From: Steroidobacteraceae bacterium
Lineage (GTDB): Bacteria; Pseudomonadota; Gammaproteobacteria; Steroidobacterales; Steroidobacteraceae
Assembly: GCA_025458865.1 (NCBI GenBank)
Contig: JALORP010000004.1
Span: 1-64,000 of the forward strand
Length of the DNA stretch: 64,000 nucleotides
Direction of reading: 5' to 3'
The translations under genes were made by a program, and so were the position numbers. Shown piece after piece: positions 8,401 through 14,926 of this stretch. How positions within the stretch are numbered: position 1 is the stretch's first letter; every line of letters starts with the position of its first letter. The notes below the pieces were generated by a model that was not told the origin of the DNA, did not search any database, and was given only the letters and a program-made list of their open reading frames with translations.

Positions 8401-8462
8401 TGGTGGTGGTGCCGTTGCTCTACGCGGCGGTATTCCGGCTGCGGGAGTCGCCGGCGGGTTGA
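5412..8462 (+). CDS. RND-family efflux permease
   Basis: A 1016-residue inner-membrane transporter of the AcrB-type resistance-nodulation-division superfamily, starting at a GTG. It has an N-terminal TM helix, two large periplasmic loops and two six-TM blocks around 340-480 and 850-1005. The TM4 motif reads GMLVDNAIVV, where AcrB has GLLVDDA, so one of the two proton-relay aspartates is Asn. The TM10 lysine is kept in GMLVKNSIVLVDEAD. It forms an operon with the adaptor upstream. The substrate cannot be deduced; both drug and solvent efflux are possible. Confidence 0.93.
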   Translation: MNLAELTLRKPTIAWVSCLLLLVGGYIAYQGLGRFEDPEFVIRQAVITTPYPGALPTQVAEEVTDVIEGAVQQLQELKEVTSVSRVGSSTVKVEVDMRFARTRDELEQVWDKLRRKVADAQRRLPPGAGPSIVNDDFGDVYALFFAVTGEGYSLRQIHDYVDGLQRELLLVPGVAKVATLGAPREAIFVEISSARAAQLGIPLERVHAALREQNVITPAGNTLAGSLRIEVSPTGQPASVEAVAGLALASAGGDRVIFLRDVADVSRGYVEPPQALMRHDGRPAIGLGISNISGGNVVAMGDAVRARLAELEAQRPVGMELNVVSYQSDSVRAAVDGFVVNLVAAVVIVVLVLVVFMGLRSGLIVGAVLLLTVAGTLVAMLLDDIAMQRISLGALIIALGMLVDNAIVVTDGILVRMQRGEDAARAAVEVVEATKWPLLGGTAVGILAFSAIGLSPTDMGEYAGSLFWVILYSMLLSWLFAVTLTPLFCVRFLKVAPRAGGELQAGALVTRYRGLLRAVLRRRAFTGLVLLALLAAAVGGFGFVPPGFMPESARPQFVVDMSLPQGTDIGATAAELEKAEEHVRSRPGVTHITTFVGQGGLRFMLTYSPEDPNSAYGQLLVDVEDAKLIPGLVTELQASLEQRHPGAEVKAWKFMLGRGGGKKIEAAFRGPEPQVLRRLADQATAIMAADPGAVAVRDDWRQKVPVLRPALDDVAAQRAGVTLPQVSDALNRALTGSQVGVYREGDDLIPIVSRAPADERAVSTQLDSVQVYSPAAQRYLPLGQLVTGVEVEWVDAMIRRVDRFPTIKAQADPLPGELPAPLLDRLRPQIEAIELPPGYALEWHGEYKASKEANAGLAQAAPYGFAAMILAVVFMFSALRQPLVIWLTAPLAIVGVTAGLLLFQAPFEFMAILGFLSLIGMLVKNSIVLVDEADSEIRGGKPGLQAVIDAALSRARPVFLGALTTILGVAPLLADPFFKSMAVTIMFGLAFATLLTLVVVPLLYAAVFRLRESPAG

Positions 8463-8486
8463 AGCGCCGGCAGCCGGGCCACGGGG

Positions 8487-8876
8487 TCAGTCGTCGTTTT
8501 TCGACGACGAGATCGCCGCAGCCACGCCGACTACGGCAGCTCCGATGACGACGCCCTTGAGCACGTCGTCGTCCCGGTCGCGGTCGTAGCGGTCGTCCCA
8601 GCGGTCCTCGCGGATTTCGCGTCGGACTTCCCGCCGGGCTTCCCGTCGCTCTCGCTCGACTTCGCGATAGCCCTCGCGGATCTCGCGCCGGGCGCACTCT
8701 CGGGTCTCGCAGCGGCGCAGCTCGCGCCGCGCCTCGCGCTTCTCGCGCTCGACCTCACGGATTCCCTCGCGGACCTCACGCCGGACCTCCCAGCGGTCCG
8801 CGTGCGCGGCGGGCGCAGACGCCATCGCCGCCAGCAGCACGGTGACGGCGGCAGCGATGTGACCGGGGGCGGGCAT
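8487..8876 (-). CDS. exported Arg/Glu-rich repeat protein
   Basis: 129 residues, family not recognised. A signal peptide (cleaved near AAHADR) is followed by about 75 residues built from repeats of the type REVREGIREVEREKREARREL. A CETREC pair in the middle separates two copies of the pattern. Then come an Asp/Arg-rich stretch and a hydrophobic C-terminal helix (VVIGAAVVGVAAAI) ending SSSKNDD. The composition suggests a long, highly charged single alpha-helix in the periplasm with a membrane-seeking tail. The ATG overlaps the stop of the upstream gene (TGATG), so the two are translationally coupled. Confidence 0.7.
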   Translation of the reverse strand: MPAPGHIAAAVTVLLAAMASAPAAHADRWEVRREVREGIREVEREKREARRELRRCETRECARREIREGYREVERERREARREVRREIREDRWDDRYDRDRDDDVLKGVVIGAAVVGVAAAISSSKNDD

Positions 8877-9253
8877 CAACCTGCTCCCCCGCGGCCGACG
8901 CGGAACTTCGCGACGCGCTCCTCGTAGCTGCGAACGACCTTCTCGCAATCCTTCGTTTCCACCGAGACGGTGGTGCCGTAGCCGAAGGCCGAGGCGAAGA
9001 GGAACGAGCGGTCCGTGCCGAACAGCCGGCCGATCGCGCCGTGCAGGTCGAGCGCCTCGCGCTCGAAGTCCACGCGCTGCTCCGCGACGACGCAGCCTCG
9101 GGCAAGGCCCGCGAGGTAGCCAAAGCGTTTAAGGCTCTCGTCGAGCTCCGCTTCCGGGTCGGCCGCATCGGCTGGCGCAGCGGGAGGATCGGCTGCCATC
9201 GCAAGCGGCGAACAGGCGACGAGTGTCGCTGCAAGGGCGGTCAGGAAGCGCAT
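8876..9253 (-). CDS. small exported protein of unknown function
   Basis: 125 residues with a signal peptide (MRFLTALAATLVACSPLAMAAD). This is followed by an acidic, Ala/Pro-rich stretch and a small domain containing FGYLAGLARGCVVAEQ and VSVETKDCEKVVRSYEERVAKF. The two cysteines could form a disulphide. No family is recognised. The ATG at 9253 is the only start that leaves the signal peptide at the N-terminus. It is coupled to the Arg/Glu-rich repeat protein gene by a TGATG overlap, so the two products probably act together in the envelope. Confidence 0.65.
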   Translation of the reverse strand: MRFLTALAATLVACSPLAMAADPPAAPADAADPEAELDESLKRFGYLAGLARGCVVAEQRVDFEREALDLHGAIGRLFGTDRSFLFASAFGYGTTVSVETKDCEKVVRSYEERVAKFRVGRGGAG

Positions 9254-9383
9254 GGAAGGCACGGCGGCTCTCCGGGGTCTGTACCAGACGACTGCGCCGC
9301 TTCCCCCGCGGGGAGCGACGAAGGCCATGCGTGGGAAGCTCGCAGCCCCTTCGTGCCGCGGCAAGGGGCCGGGGGCGCTGGCG

Positions 9384-9398
9384 TGCCCGAATCGGGCA
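9384..9398. repeat. 15-bp palindrome, copy 1
   Basis: TGCCCGAATCGGGCA between two minus-strand genes, downstream of the winged-helix gene. The same palindrome with only its central base changed (A for T) occurs at 12464-12478, and the shared stretch extends to GTGCCCGAA-N-CGGGCATC. No T-tract follows on either strand, so it is not an intrinsic terminator. It may be a protein-binding site or a small dispersed repeat. Confidence 0.45.
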
Positions 9399-9422
9399 TC
9401 CCGGCGCGAAGCTGCGCGGGCC

Positions 9423-9914
9423 TCAGCGGCGGTGCGCGTCGGCGCCGGGCGCGCGCGGGGCGAGCAGCGGCAGGATGCGGCTCGCCGCGTCGTAGAAGCG
9501 CTCCAGCGCCTCGAGGTCGAAATCGGCGAAGTCCTGGCGCGTCTTCGAGGTCACCAGCAGCTTGTCCCGTCCGACTTTCTGGATCCAGCCTTTCTCGACC
9601 AGCCACGCGATCTTGCGCCGGACCGTCTCCCGGGGAATGCCCGTCGAGGCGCTGACCGACATCGCGTTGCAGGGGCGGAGGAAATCCCTGTGGGCGTCCT
9701 TCGTTACCAGGGCGTGCAGTCCTTCGCTCGAGCGGGCGGCGATCTCGTCGTAGAACCGGCGCACGTTGTACTGGGCGATGACTCCGAGCACCACGGCAGC
9801 GGTCAGGTCGCCGCCGAAGGCCTGGTTCACCCGGATCAGGTGCTCGATCATGAACCGGCCGAGCAGATAGGACACCTCGATGTGGTGCTCGCGCAGCCGC
9901 TGTCGGTCCAGCAT
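9423..9914 (-). CDS. winged-helix DNA-binding protein
   Basis: 163 residues. The N-terminal half is helical (YLLGRFMIEHLIRVNQAFGG, then VIAQYNVRRFYDE). A winged helix-turn-helix follows at about residues 85-130, with NAMSVSASTGIPRETVRRK as the recognition helix region and KGWIQKVGRDKLLVTSKT as the wing. The start at 9914 has a GGGGAGA ribosome-binding site; the upstream extension is Pro/Ala-rich and unlikely. It is probably a transcriptional regulator, since the RETVRRK helix is typical of MarR/IclR-like winged helices. Targets are unknown. Confidence 0.7.
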   Translation of the reverse strand: MLDRQRLREHHIEVSYLLGRFMIEHLIRVNQAFGGDLTAAVVLGVIAQYNVRRFYDEIAARSSEGLHALVTKDAHRDFLRPCNAMSVSASTGIPRETVRRKIAWLVEKGWIQKVGRDKLLVTSKTRQDFADFDLEALERFYDAASRILPLLAPRAPGADAHRR

Positions 9915-10028
9915 GACCCGTCTCCCCCTCTGCGGCGCCGCGGGACCTCCGGCGGGAGGGCGCGGCGCCGCGGGGGCAGTGTACGACAACCGGCGGCGCG
10001 GCCGGATGAGCCTCTGCGCAGCAGGGTG

Positions 10029-10667
10029 TCAATCCTGGCGCAGGCCCTCCAGGTCGCGTGCGAGGCGCACGGCGATGCGGTCGACCACCTTCTTGGCCGC
10101 GTCCCAGGGGCGGAAAGCCACCGTGGCGTCGATGCCCGGCCGGGTGCCATACGCGACGAAGGCCACACTCATGTCGTCGGCCAGTCCCTCGCGGAACTCG
10201 CCGGCGATGGTGACGGAACCGGTGAAGATGCCCTTCGGGCTCACCATGTTGACCATGGAGAACGGCGGCAACATCATCGCCACCTGTCCCTTGCTGGTGG
10301 GTTTCGCGTCGAGGACGCGGAAGCGGATGCGCAGTACGTCCGCCGCCGGCGTATCCACGAGCTCGAACGAGCGCGAGAGCTCCGCGCGAAGCCGCGTGTC
10401 CGCGTAGGCGGCCACCTCGCTGGCGCCTGCGTCCTGGGCGGCGTGGACGCCGGTCTCGTCCTGGATACGGATTTCCGTGGGCTCGAGCAGGACCTTACGG
10501 TAGCCGGAGAGGTCGAGGCCGGGCTTCGTGAACAGCAGCACGTTCGAGTCGTCCGGCGATACGTATAGCTGCGGGTAGTCATCGGGGGCGACGAGCTTCG
10601 GGTTGCCGCAGCCGGCGAGGGCCAGGAGTCCGAGGGACGCGGCGGTGAGTGTCGTGATTCGATTCAT
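10029..10667 (-). CDS. DUF3313-like lipoprotein
   Basis: 212 residues with a lipoprotein signal (LGLLALAGCGN; lipidated Cys about residue 20). The body follows the DUF3313 layout: the GYRKVLLEPTEI segment, DTRLRAELSRSFELVDTPAADVLRIRFRVLDA, then a C-terminal GTVAFRPWD-like region (here ATVAFRPWDAAKKVVDRI). It is probably an outer-membrane-associated lipoprotein; the family has no known biochemical role. A GGAG ribosome-binding site supports the start at 10667. It is divergent from the patatin lipoprotein gene, sharing a 161-bp promoter region. Confidence 0.8.
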   Translation of the reverse strand: MNRITTLTAASLGLLALAGCGNPKLVAPDDYPQLYVSPDDSNVLLFTKPGLDLSGYRKVLLEPTEIRIQDETGVHAAQDAGASEVAAYADTRLRAELSRSFELVDTPAADVLRIRFRVLDAKPTSKGQVAMMLPPFSMVNMVSPKGIFTGSVTIAGEFREGLADDMSVAFVAYGTRPGIDATVAFRPWDAAKKVVDRIAVRLARDLEGLRQD

Positions 10668-10828
10668 GGGTGTGCTCCGAAAGCGCGGCAAGATCTCAGT
10701 GGTGGACGGGATCGTCAACGCGCGTTCGGGGCAGGTCTGCCCAAATTGAGCATGTTGCGCGCCTGCGAGCGCCGTCCGTGGAAGGCGTGGCGCTCGGGTG
10801 CTCCTTAGACTACGGTCCCGGAGAACCC

Positions 10829-12025
10829 ATGGAACTGTGGCGGACGATCGTAGCCGGCGCCGTAGTGGCGGTGGCACTTCAGGGCTGCGGCGCAGCCGCC
10901 GTGCGGCCCGATCCCCTGCCTGGATCGCTCGCTGCCGATGCCGCCGTGCCCGGCATTCCCGGTGTGCGTTACTGGGGCGACGTCTCACCGCCCGGCTTCG
11001 ATCGCTGGCTCGCGTTGCCGGACGCGGCCCTCGCCGAGCGCTACGCCGGCGTCATGAACCGCAGCCACGAGTACTTGCTGCTGTCGGGCGGTGGCGCCCA
11101 AGGCGCTTTCGGTGCCGGCTTGCTGGTCGGCTGGACTGCAAGTGGCAGCCGGCCCGACTTCGAGGTGGTCACGGGCGTCAGCACCGGCGCGCTGATTGCG
11201 CCTTTCGCTTTCCTTGGTCCCGACTACGACCAGGTGCTCGAAGAGGCCTACACGAGCCTGTCCACCGAGGACCTCGTCGAGCGTCGCGGTCTGCTCCAGA
11301 TCGTGCGGGGCGACGCCGCGGCCGACACGCGTCGCCTGCGCGCGGTGATCGCACGCTACCTCGACGATGCCGCCATCGGCGCCATCGCCGCCGAAGGGCG
11401 CAAGGGCCGGTCGCTTCTCGTGGGCACTACCAACCTCGACGCCGGCCGGCCGGTAATCTGGGACATCACGGCGATCGCGGCGAGCGGTTCGCCGCGGGCG
11501 GCCGAGCTGATCCGCGACGTCGTGCTGGCCTCGACGTCGATCCCCGGCGCATTCCCGCCCGTGCTGATCGAGGTGGAGGCGGGCGGGCGGCGCTACACCG
11601 AGATGCATGTCGATGGCGGCGTCGCCTCGCAGGTGTTCCTCGGGCCGTCGGCGCTCGACTGGCGGGCGATCGCCGAGCGCCTCGGGGTGCAGGGCACGCC
11701 GCGACTCTTCGTGATCCGCAACGGGTGGCTCGAACGCGCCTGGGAGACGACCGAGCCGCGGCTCGTCCCGATCCTGAACCGCACGATCTCGACGCTGATC
11801 CACAGCCAGAGCCTCGGCGACCTCGCCAAGATCTATCTCGTGTCGAGGCGCGACGGACTCGACTTCAATCTTGCCCACGTGCCAGACACGTTCACGGAGG
11901 AGCCGCAGGAGGTGTTCGACGTCGACTACATGCGCAAACTCTTCGCGCTCGGTCGCTCCATGGCGGAGAGCGGATTCCCCTGGGCCCGGGAGCGCCTGGA
12001 ACCAGGGTCGACCGGGTCTCCATAG
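10829..12025 (+). CDS. patatin-like phospholipase lipoprotein
   Basis: 398 residues. A lipoprotein signal ending ALQGC is followed by a patatin domain. The oxyanion-hole loop is SGGGAQGAFGAGLL, the nucleophile elbow is GVSTGAL (GxSxG), an ASTSIPGAFPPV segment follows, and the catalytic Asp lies in HVDGG. All elements of the Ser-Asp dyad are present, so it should be an active acyl hydrolase, probably on membrane lipids from the periplasmic or outer-membrane side. The ATG at 10829 is preceded by GGAG. It stands alone and faces the DUF3313 lipoprotein gene. Confidence 0.9.
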   Translation: MELWRTIVAGAVVAVALQGCGAAAVRPDPLPGSLAADAAVPGIPGVRYWGDVSPPGFDRWLALPDAALAERYAGVMNRSHEYLLLSGGGAQGAFGAGLLVGWTASGSRPDFEVVTGVSTGALIAPFAFLGPDYDQVLEEAYTSLSTEDLVERRGLLQIVRGDAAADTRRLRAVIARYLDDAAIGAIAAEGRKGRSLLVGTTNLDAGRPVIWDITAIAASGSPRAAELIRDVVLASTSIPGAFPPVLIEVEAGGRRYTEMHVDGGVASQVFLGPSALDWRAIAERLGVQGTPRLFVIRNGWLERAWETTEPRLVPILNRTISTLIHSQSLGDLAKIYLVSRRDGLDFNLAHVPDTFTEEPQEVFDVDYMRKLFALGRSMAESGFPWARERLEPGSTGSP

Positions 12026-12061
12026 CCCGGCGTCGTTCGCCGCCGGGCCCCCGGCGCGGCC

Positions 12062-12394
12062 TCACCCGCCGTGGCCGAGACGCTTCATGCGCTCGCGGAT
12101 ATGCTGGACAACGTCGGCGACGATGGCCTGCGCCTCCGCGGCGTCGAGCGCTTCGAACGCCCGCTCGCGGGTCACGTAGTGCAGCATCAGAAGGCCCCGC
12201 ATGCGGCGGAACGCGCCAGGGTTCGCGACGCCACAGGTCGACGGATCGTTGGCCAGCACCGCCCGCACGTTGGACTCCTGGCTGAGATCCACCCGGCACA
12301 GCAGCGCGAGCCGTGCGAGCTCGCCGAGGATATCCTCGAACTGCCTACGGATCCGCTGGATATCGAGCGCCCCGGGCTTCTTGTTCGACATCAT
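12062..12394 (-). CDS. small helical protein of unknown function
   Basis: 110 residues, no family recognised and no signal peptide. Predicted mostly helical: IQRIRRQFEDILGELARLALLCRVD, a middle NDPSTCGVANPGAFRRMRGLLMLHY, and C-terminal EAQAIVADVVQHIRERMKRL. A good AGGAGAG ribosome-binding site favours the first of two adjacent ATGs (12394). The 15-bp palindrome at 12464-12478 lies about 70 bp upstream and may be part of its control region. Confidence 0.6.
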   Translation of the reverse strand: MMSNKKPGALDIQRIRRQFEDILGELARLALLCRVDLSQESNVRAVLANDPSTCGVANPGAFRRMRGLLMLHYVTRERAFEALDAAEAQAIVADVVQHIRERMKRLGHGG

Positions 12395-12463
12395 GGCTCT
12401 CCTGCGCCGTGGCCGGTTTCTATCACCTGCAGTGACCGATTTGGTGTGGTCCGCCACCCGGTG

Positions 12464-12478
12464 TGCCCGAAACGGGCA
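12464..12478. repeat. 15-bp palindrome, copy 2
   Basis: TGCCCGAAACGGGCA, differing from the copy at 9384-9398 only at the centre. It lies between the 3' end of the DHFR-like gene and the start of the 110-residue protein gene, both on the minus strand. Confidence 0.45.
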
Positions 12479-12524
12479 TCGGTACGGCAGCGAAGGCGCC
12501 CGCAGGCGGGCACGTCGGCGCGAG

Positions 12525-13124
12525 TCAGGCGATCGGGTCGCAATCCGTCGATGACTCCGCGCCAGCGCCATCCGGCCGCGGCACCGCGTAGCGCAGCTCG
12601 GCGAGGCCTGTGCCGAAGGCCTTCACAGAGATGAGCCGCAGCGGCGGGAAGGCGATGCGGCGCGGCAGCAGCGGCTGCCCGCGGCCGAGGGTCACCGATC
12701 CAATCTGGACGATGATCTCGTCGAGCAGCCCCGCATCGTGGAACTGGCCGGCGAGGTCGCCGCCGCCGACGATCCACAGGTTCCTGCCGCCGGCAGCCGC
12801 GAGCATGGCCGCGTGTACCGGCCTCACGTCGCCGCTCACGAAGCTCACATCGGCGCCTTCCAGGCGCGGCAGCGTCCGGCGCGAGAAAACCCACACGGGC
12901 ATCTCATAGGGCCAGGGCGCCTGCTCCGCGGTACCGGGCTTCACGTGGTTGCGCAGCATCCACTCGTAGGTCGAGGAGCCCATCGCGGCCGCGCCGACCT
13001 CGCGGATGAAGTCCGGGTAGCTGCTCTCGGCCGGGTCACCGAGCGGAAACAGCCAGTCGAGCGAGTGGTCCTCTGTGGCGATGAAGCCGTCGAGGCTGGT
13101 GGCGGTGTAGTACTGCGTAGCCAT
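12525..13124 (-). CDS. dihydrofolate reductase-family protein (RibD C-terminal type)
   Basis: 199 residues. It opens with YYTATSLDGFIA, typical of the RibD-C/DHFR-like reductases, then has GSSTYEWML, PVWVFSRRTLP and the NADPH-binding IVGGGDLAGQFHDAGLLDEI. It ends near LGRGQPLLPRR, all in the family order. Such proteins are NADPH-dependent reductases of mostly unknown substrate; riboflavin or folate work is possible but not shown by context. It is followed on the same strand by the small helical protein gene. The start is the only ATG giving a full family N-terminus. Confidence 0.88.
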   Translation of the reverse strand: MATQYYTATSLDGFIATEDHSLDWLFPLGDPAESSYPDFIREVGAAAMGSSTYEWMLRNHVKPGTAEQAPWPYEMPVWVFSRRTLPRLEGADVSFVSGDVRPVHAAMLAAAGGRNLWIVGGGDLAGQFHDAGLLDEIIVQIGSVTLGRGQPLLPRRIAFPPLRLISVKAFGTGLAELRYAVPRPDGAGAESSTDCDPIA

Positions 13125-13160
13125 GGGGGGTTCCGGTCGGACTCGAGGGCGGCGCCGCGC

Positions 13161-13574
13161 TCAGGCGGTGGTCTTCGCTCGCGCCACACGGGCGCGCAAC
13201 TCGTCGATGAAACGCTCGCGCTCCGCCGGTGACACCAGCTGGAAGCGCCCGCGGTAGCTGACCTTCGCTCGCGTAAGCGACATCGCCGGGGCGGCCCACA
13301 AGCTGCGGCTCGGTGCGACGTCCGTGATGTCGGCGTAGGGAATTCGCCATCGGACCACGCCGGACCGGATCAGGAGATGGTCGTCGGCCAGGGTGTACTC
13401 GCAGGGAACACCGACGAGAAAGACCAGCAGCACCATGAAGGCCGTCACCCCAAAGCCGATCAGGCTCTCGATAGGGTTGGTCTCGAGTGCCGCGACTGCG
13501 CCAGCAAGCGCGGCGGCGATGCCACCCGCGGCCGCAAGGACCAGCCAGGCGTCCACCTTGGTCGGGAAAGTCAT
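13161..13574 (-). CDS. PH-domain membrane protein
   Basis: 137 residues from ATG. Two TM helices (about 9-30 and 38-60) are followed by a bacterial PH-like domain: CEYTLADDHLLIRSGVVRWRI, PYADITDVAPSRSLW, then RFQLVSPAERERFIDELRARV. The YADITDV and PSRSLW segments are typical of the YdbS/bPH family. The role is unknown and probably envelope-associated. A GGAGGT lies 15 nt before the ATG but only 6 nt before an in-frame TTG at 13583, so the true start may be that TTG, three codons earlier. Confidence 0.75.
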   Translation of the reverse strand: MTFPTKVDAWLVLAAAGGIAAALAGAVAALETNPIESLIGFGVTAFMVLLVFLVGVPCEYTLADDHLLIRSGVVRWRIPYADITDVAPSRSLWAAPAMSLTRAKVSYRGRFQLVSPAERERFIDELRARVARAKTTA

Positions 13575-13671
13575 CTCGTTCAAGGGTCCACCTCCGCAGA
13601 TTGGCGACTCGCTCCACCCGGCGAGGAATCGAGCGCCGGCCCGCAGGTCCGGTGGCGCCTGCAGCGAACGG

Positions 13672-14481
13672 CTAGGCGCCTTCGGCATGGGGACTCGCGG
13701 CGGAACCGGCAAGGATTCCACCGTCTATGTTCAGCTCCGCGCCGGTGATGTAGGGTGCTTCGTCCGAGGCCAGCAGCACGGCCAATGCCGCGACCTCTTC
13801 AGGCAGCCCGAAGCGGCGCAACGGCGTGTCCCTCACGAACTGGGCCATGCGTGCCTCCCGGTCCTTCCCACTCCCGAGCATCGGCTCCCACATCGGGGTC
13901 AGGATGGCAGCCGGGTGGATCGAGTTGCAGCGAATCATGAGATCCTGCTCTGCACAGTACAGCGCAACCGACTTGGTGTGGTTCCTGACGGCTGCCTTGG
14001 ATGATGCGTAGGCCGCTGCGCCGGGTATCCCGACCATGCCCGAACGGGAAGACATGTTGATGATGGCGCCGCGCTTCCGTGGACGCATCATCCTTATGGC
14101 GTACTTGCACCCAAGGAAGACGCCATCGAGGTTCGTCCTGTGAACCGACCTCCACGCATCCAGGCTGGCGTGTTCGGGATCATGCAATGGATCCCCGTCC
14201 TCGAAGCCCGTGATCCCGGCATTGTTCACGACCACGTCGAGGTATCCGTGCGTCGCGAGCAGCGTATCGGTCGTTCGTAGCCAATCCTCTTCTTCCCGGA
14301 CATCCAGGTGGATGTACCTGGCCGACTGACCCAGGTTCGTGGCCGTCTGGCGACCAAGCTCGTCGTTGATGTCGGCCAGGTACACGAGCGCGCCCTCGCC
14401 GACGAACGCCCTTGCCACGGCTTCGCCGATGCCCCGGGCCGCTCCGGTCACCAGTGCGATCTTTCCTTCGAGTCGTTTCAA
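13672..14481 (-). CDS. short-chain dehydrogenase/reductase
   Basis: About 269 residues of a classical SDR. The NAD(P) motif [12 protein letters not shown] is near residue 12, then NNAGITG, and the catalytic Ser in [11 protein letters not shown] with YASSK for Tyr and Lys. It closes with [12 protein letters not shown]. An acidic residue at the end of beta-2 (LADIND) favours NAD over NADP. The substrate is unknown; the overall pattern resembles cyclic-alcohol or hydroxysteroid dehydrogenases. The best start is a TTG at 14481 with AGGAGA nine bases upstream. Third-position GC is visibly lower than in neighbouring genes, suggesting more recent acquisition. Confidence 0.88.
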   Translation of the reverse strand: MKRLEGKIALVTGAARGIGEAVARAFVGEGALVYLADINDELGRQTATNLGQSARYIHLDVREEEDWLRTTDTLLATHGYLDVVVNNAGITGFEDGDPLHDPEHASLDAWRSVHRTNLDGVFLGCKYAIRMMRPRKRGAIINMSSRSGMVGIPGAAAYASSKAAVRNHTKSVALYCAEQDLMIRCNSIHPAAILTPMWEPMLGSGKDREARMAQFVRDTPLRRFGLPEEVAALAVLLASDEAPYITGAELNIDGGILAGSAASPHAEGA

Positions 14482-14575
14482 TGCCCCGAGTCTCCTCTTG
14501 ATGCGCAATGTCAAACGGGCTCTAGGGATGCAACGAACGATCGGTCATGCATCGGTAGCGATGCGGGGCACGACG

Positions 14576-14860
14576 TCACTTGTGCTCGTGATCGTGCGGG
14601 GCCTCGCCGTGCGATGCGCTGCCGAGATCGGGATGGGTGTGCTCGTGCCCGGCGCCGGCCGGTCCATGAGGATGCGCCGGATCGGCGGGCGCATGCGGCT
14701 CGCCATGCTCGTGCTCATGGGCGTGGGTGTGGGCGTGGGAATGCGCATGCGGGTGACTGTGGGCGAGATCGCCGTGGCGATGGGTGTGCTCGTGGACATG
14801 CTCGTGCGCATGCGCGTGTTCGTGGCTATGCGGTTCGACCGGAACGTACTTGGTGGTCAT
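14576..14860 (-). CDS. histidine-rich metal-binding-like protein
   Basis: 94 residues of which 30 are His, arranged mostly as alternating His-X dipeptides from residue 11 to 52 (HEHAHAHEHVHEHTHRHG) and again near the C-terminus (HGEAPHDHEHK). There is no signal peptide and no other domain. An excellent GGGGGAG ribosome-binding site and a normal start argue that it is expressed and not a chance frame. Such His tracts bind Ni, Co, Zn or Cu, so storage, buffering or chaperone roles are possible (inference). It lies between an SDR and an isoaspartyl peptidase gene, neither linked to metals. Confidence 0.7.
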   Translation of the reverse strand: MTTKYVPVEPHSHEHAHAHEHVHEHTHRHGDLAHSHPHAHSHAHTHAHEHEHGEPHAPADPAHPHGPAGAGHEHTHPDLGSASHGEAPHDHEHK

Positions 14861-14926
14861 GGATCTCCCCCGGAGAGGTTGTGGCAGTGAATTCGTGTGC
14901 GGCTCTGTCGATGCGCTGGCCGGCGC

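Noticed and set aside
14576-14860. His-rich protein as the His-rich loop of a cation-efflux or HypB gene
   Set aside because: The frame has its own ribosome-binding site and stop, and no transporter or GTPase sequence is found in either flank.
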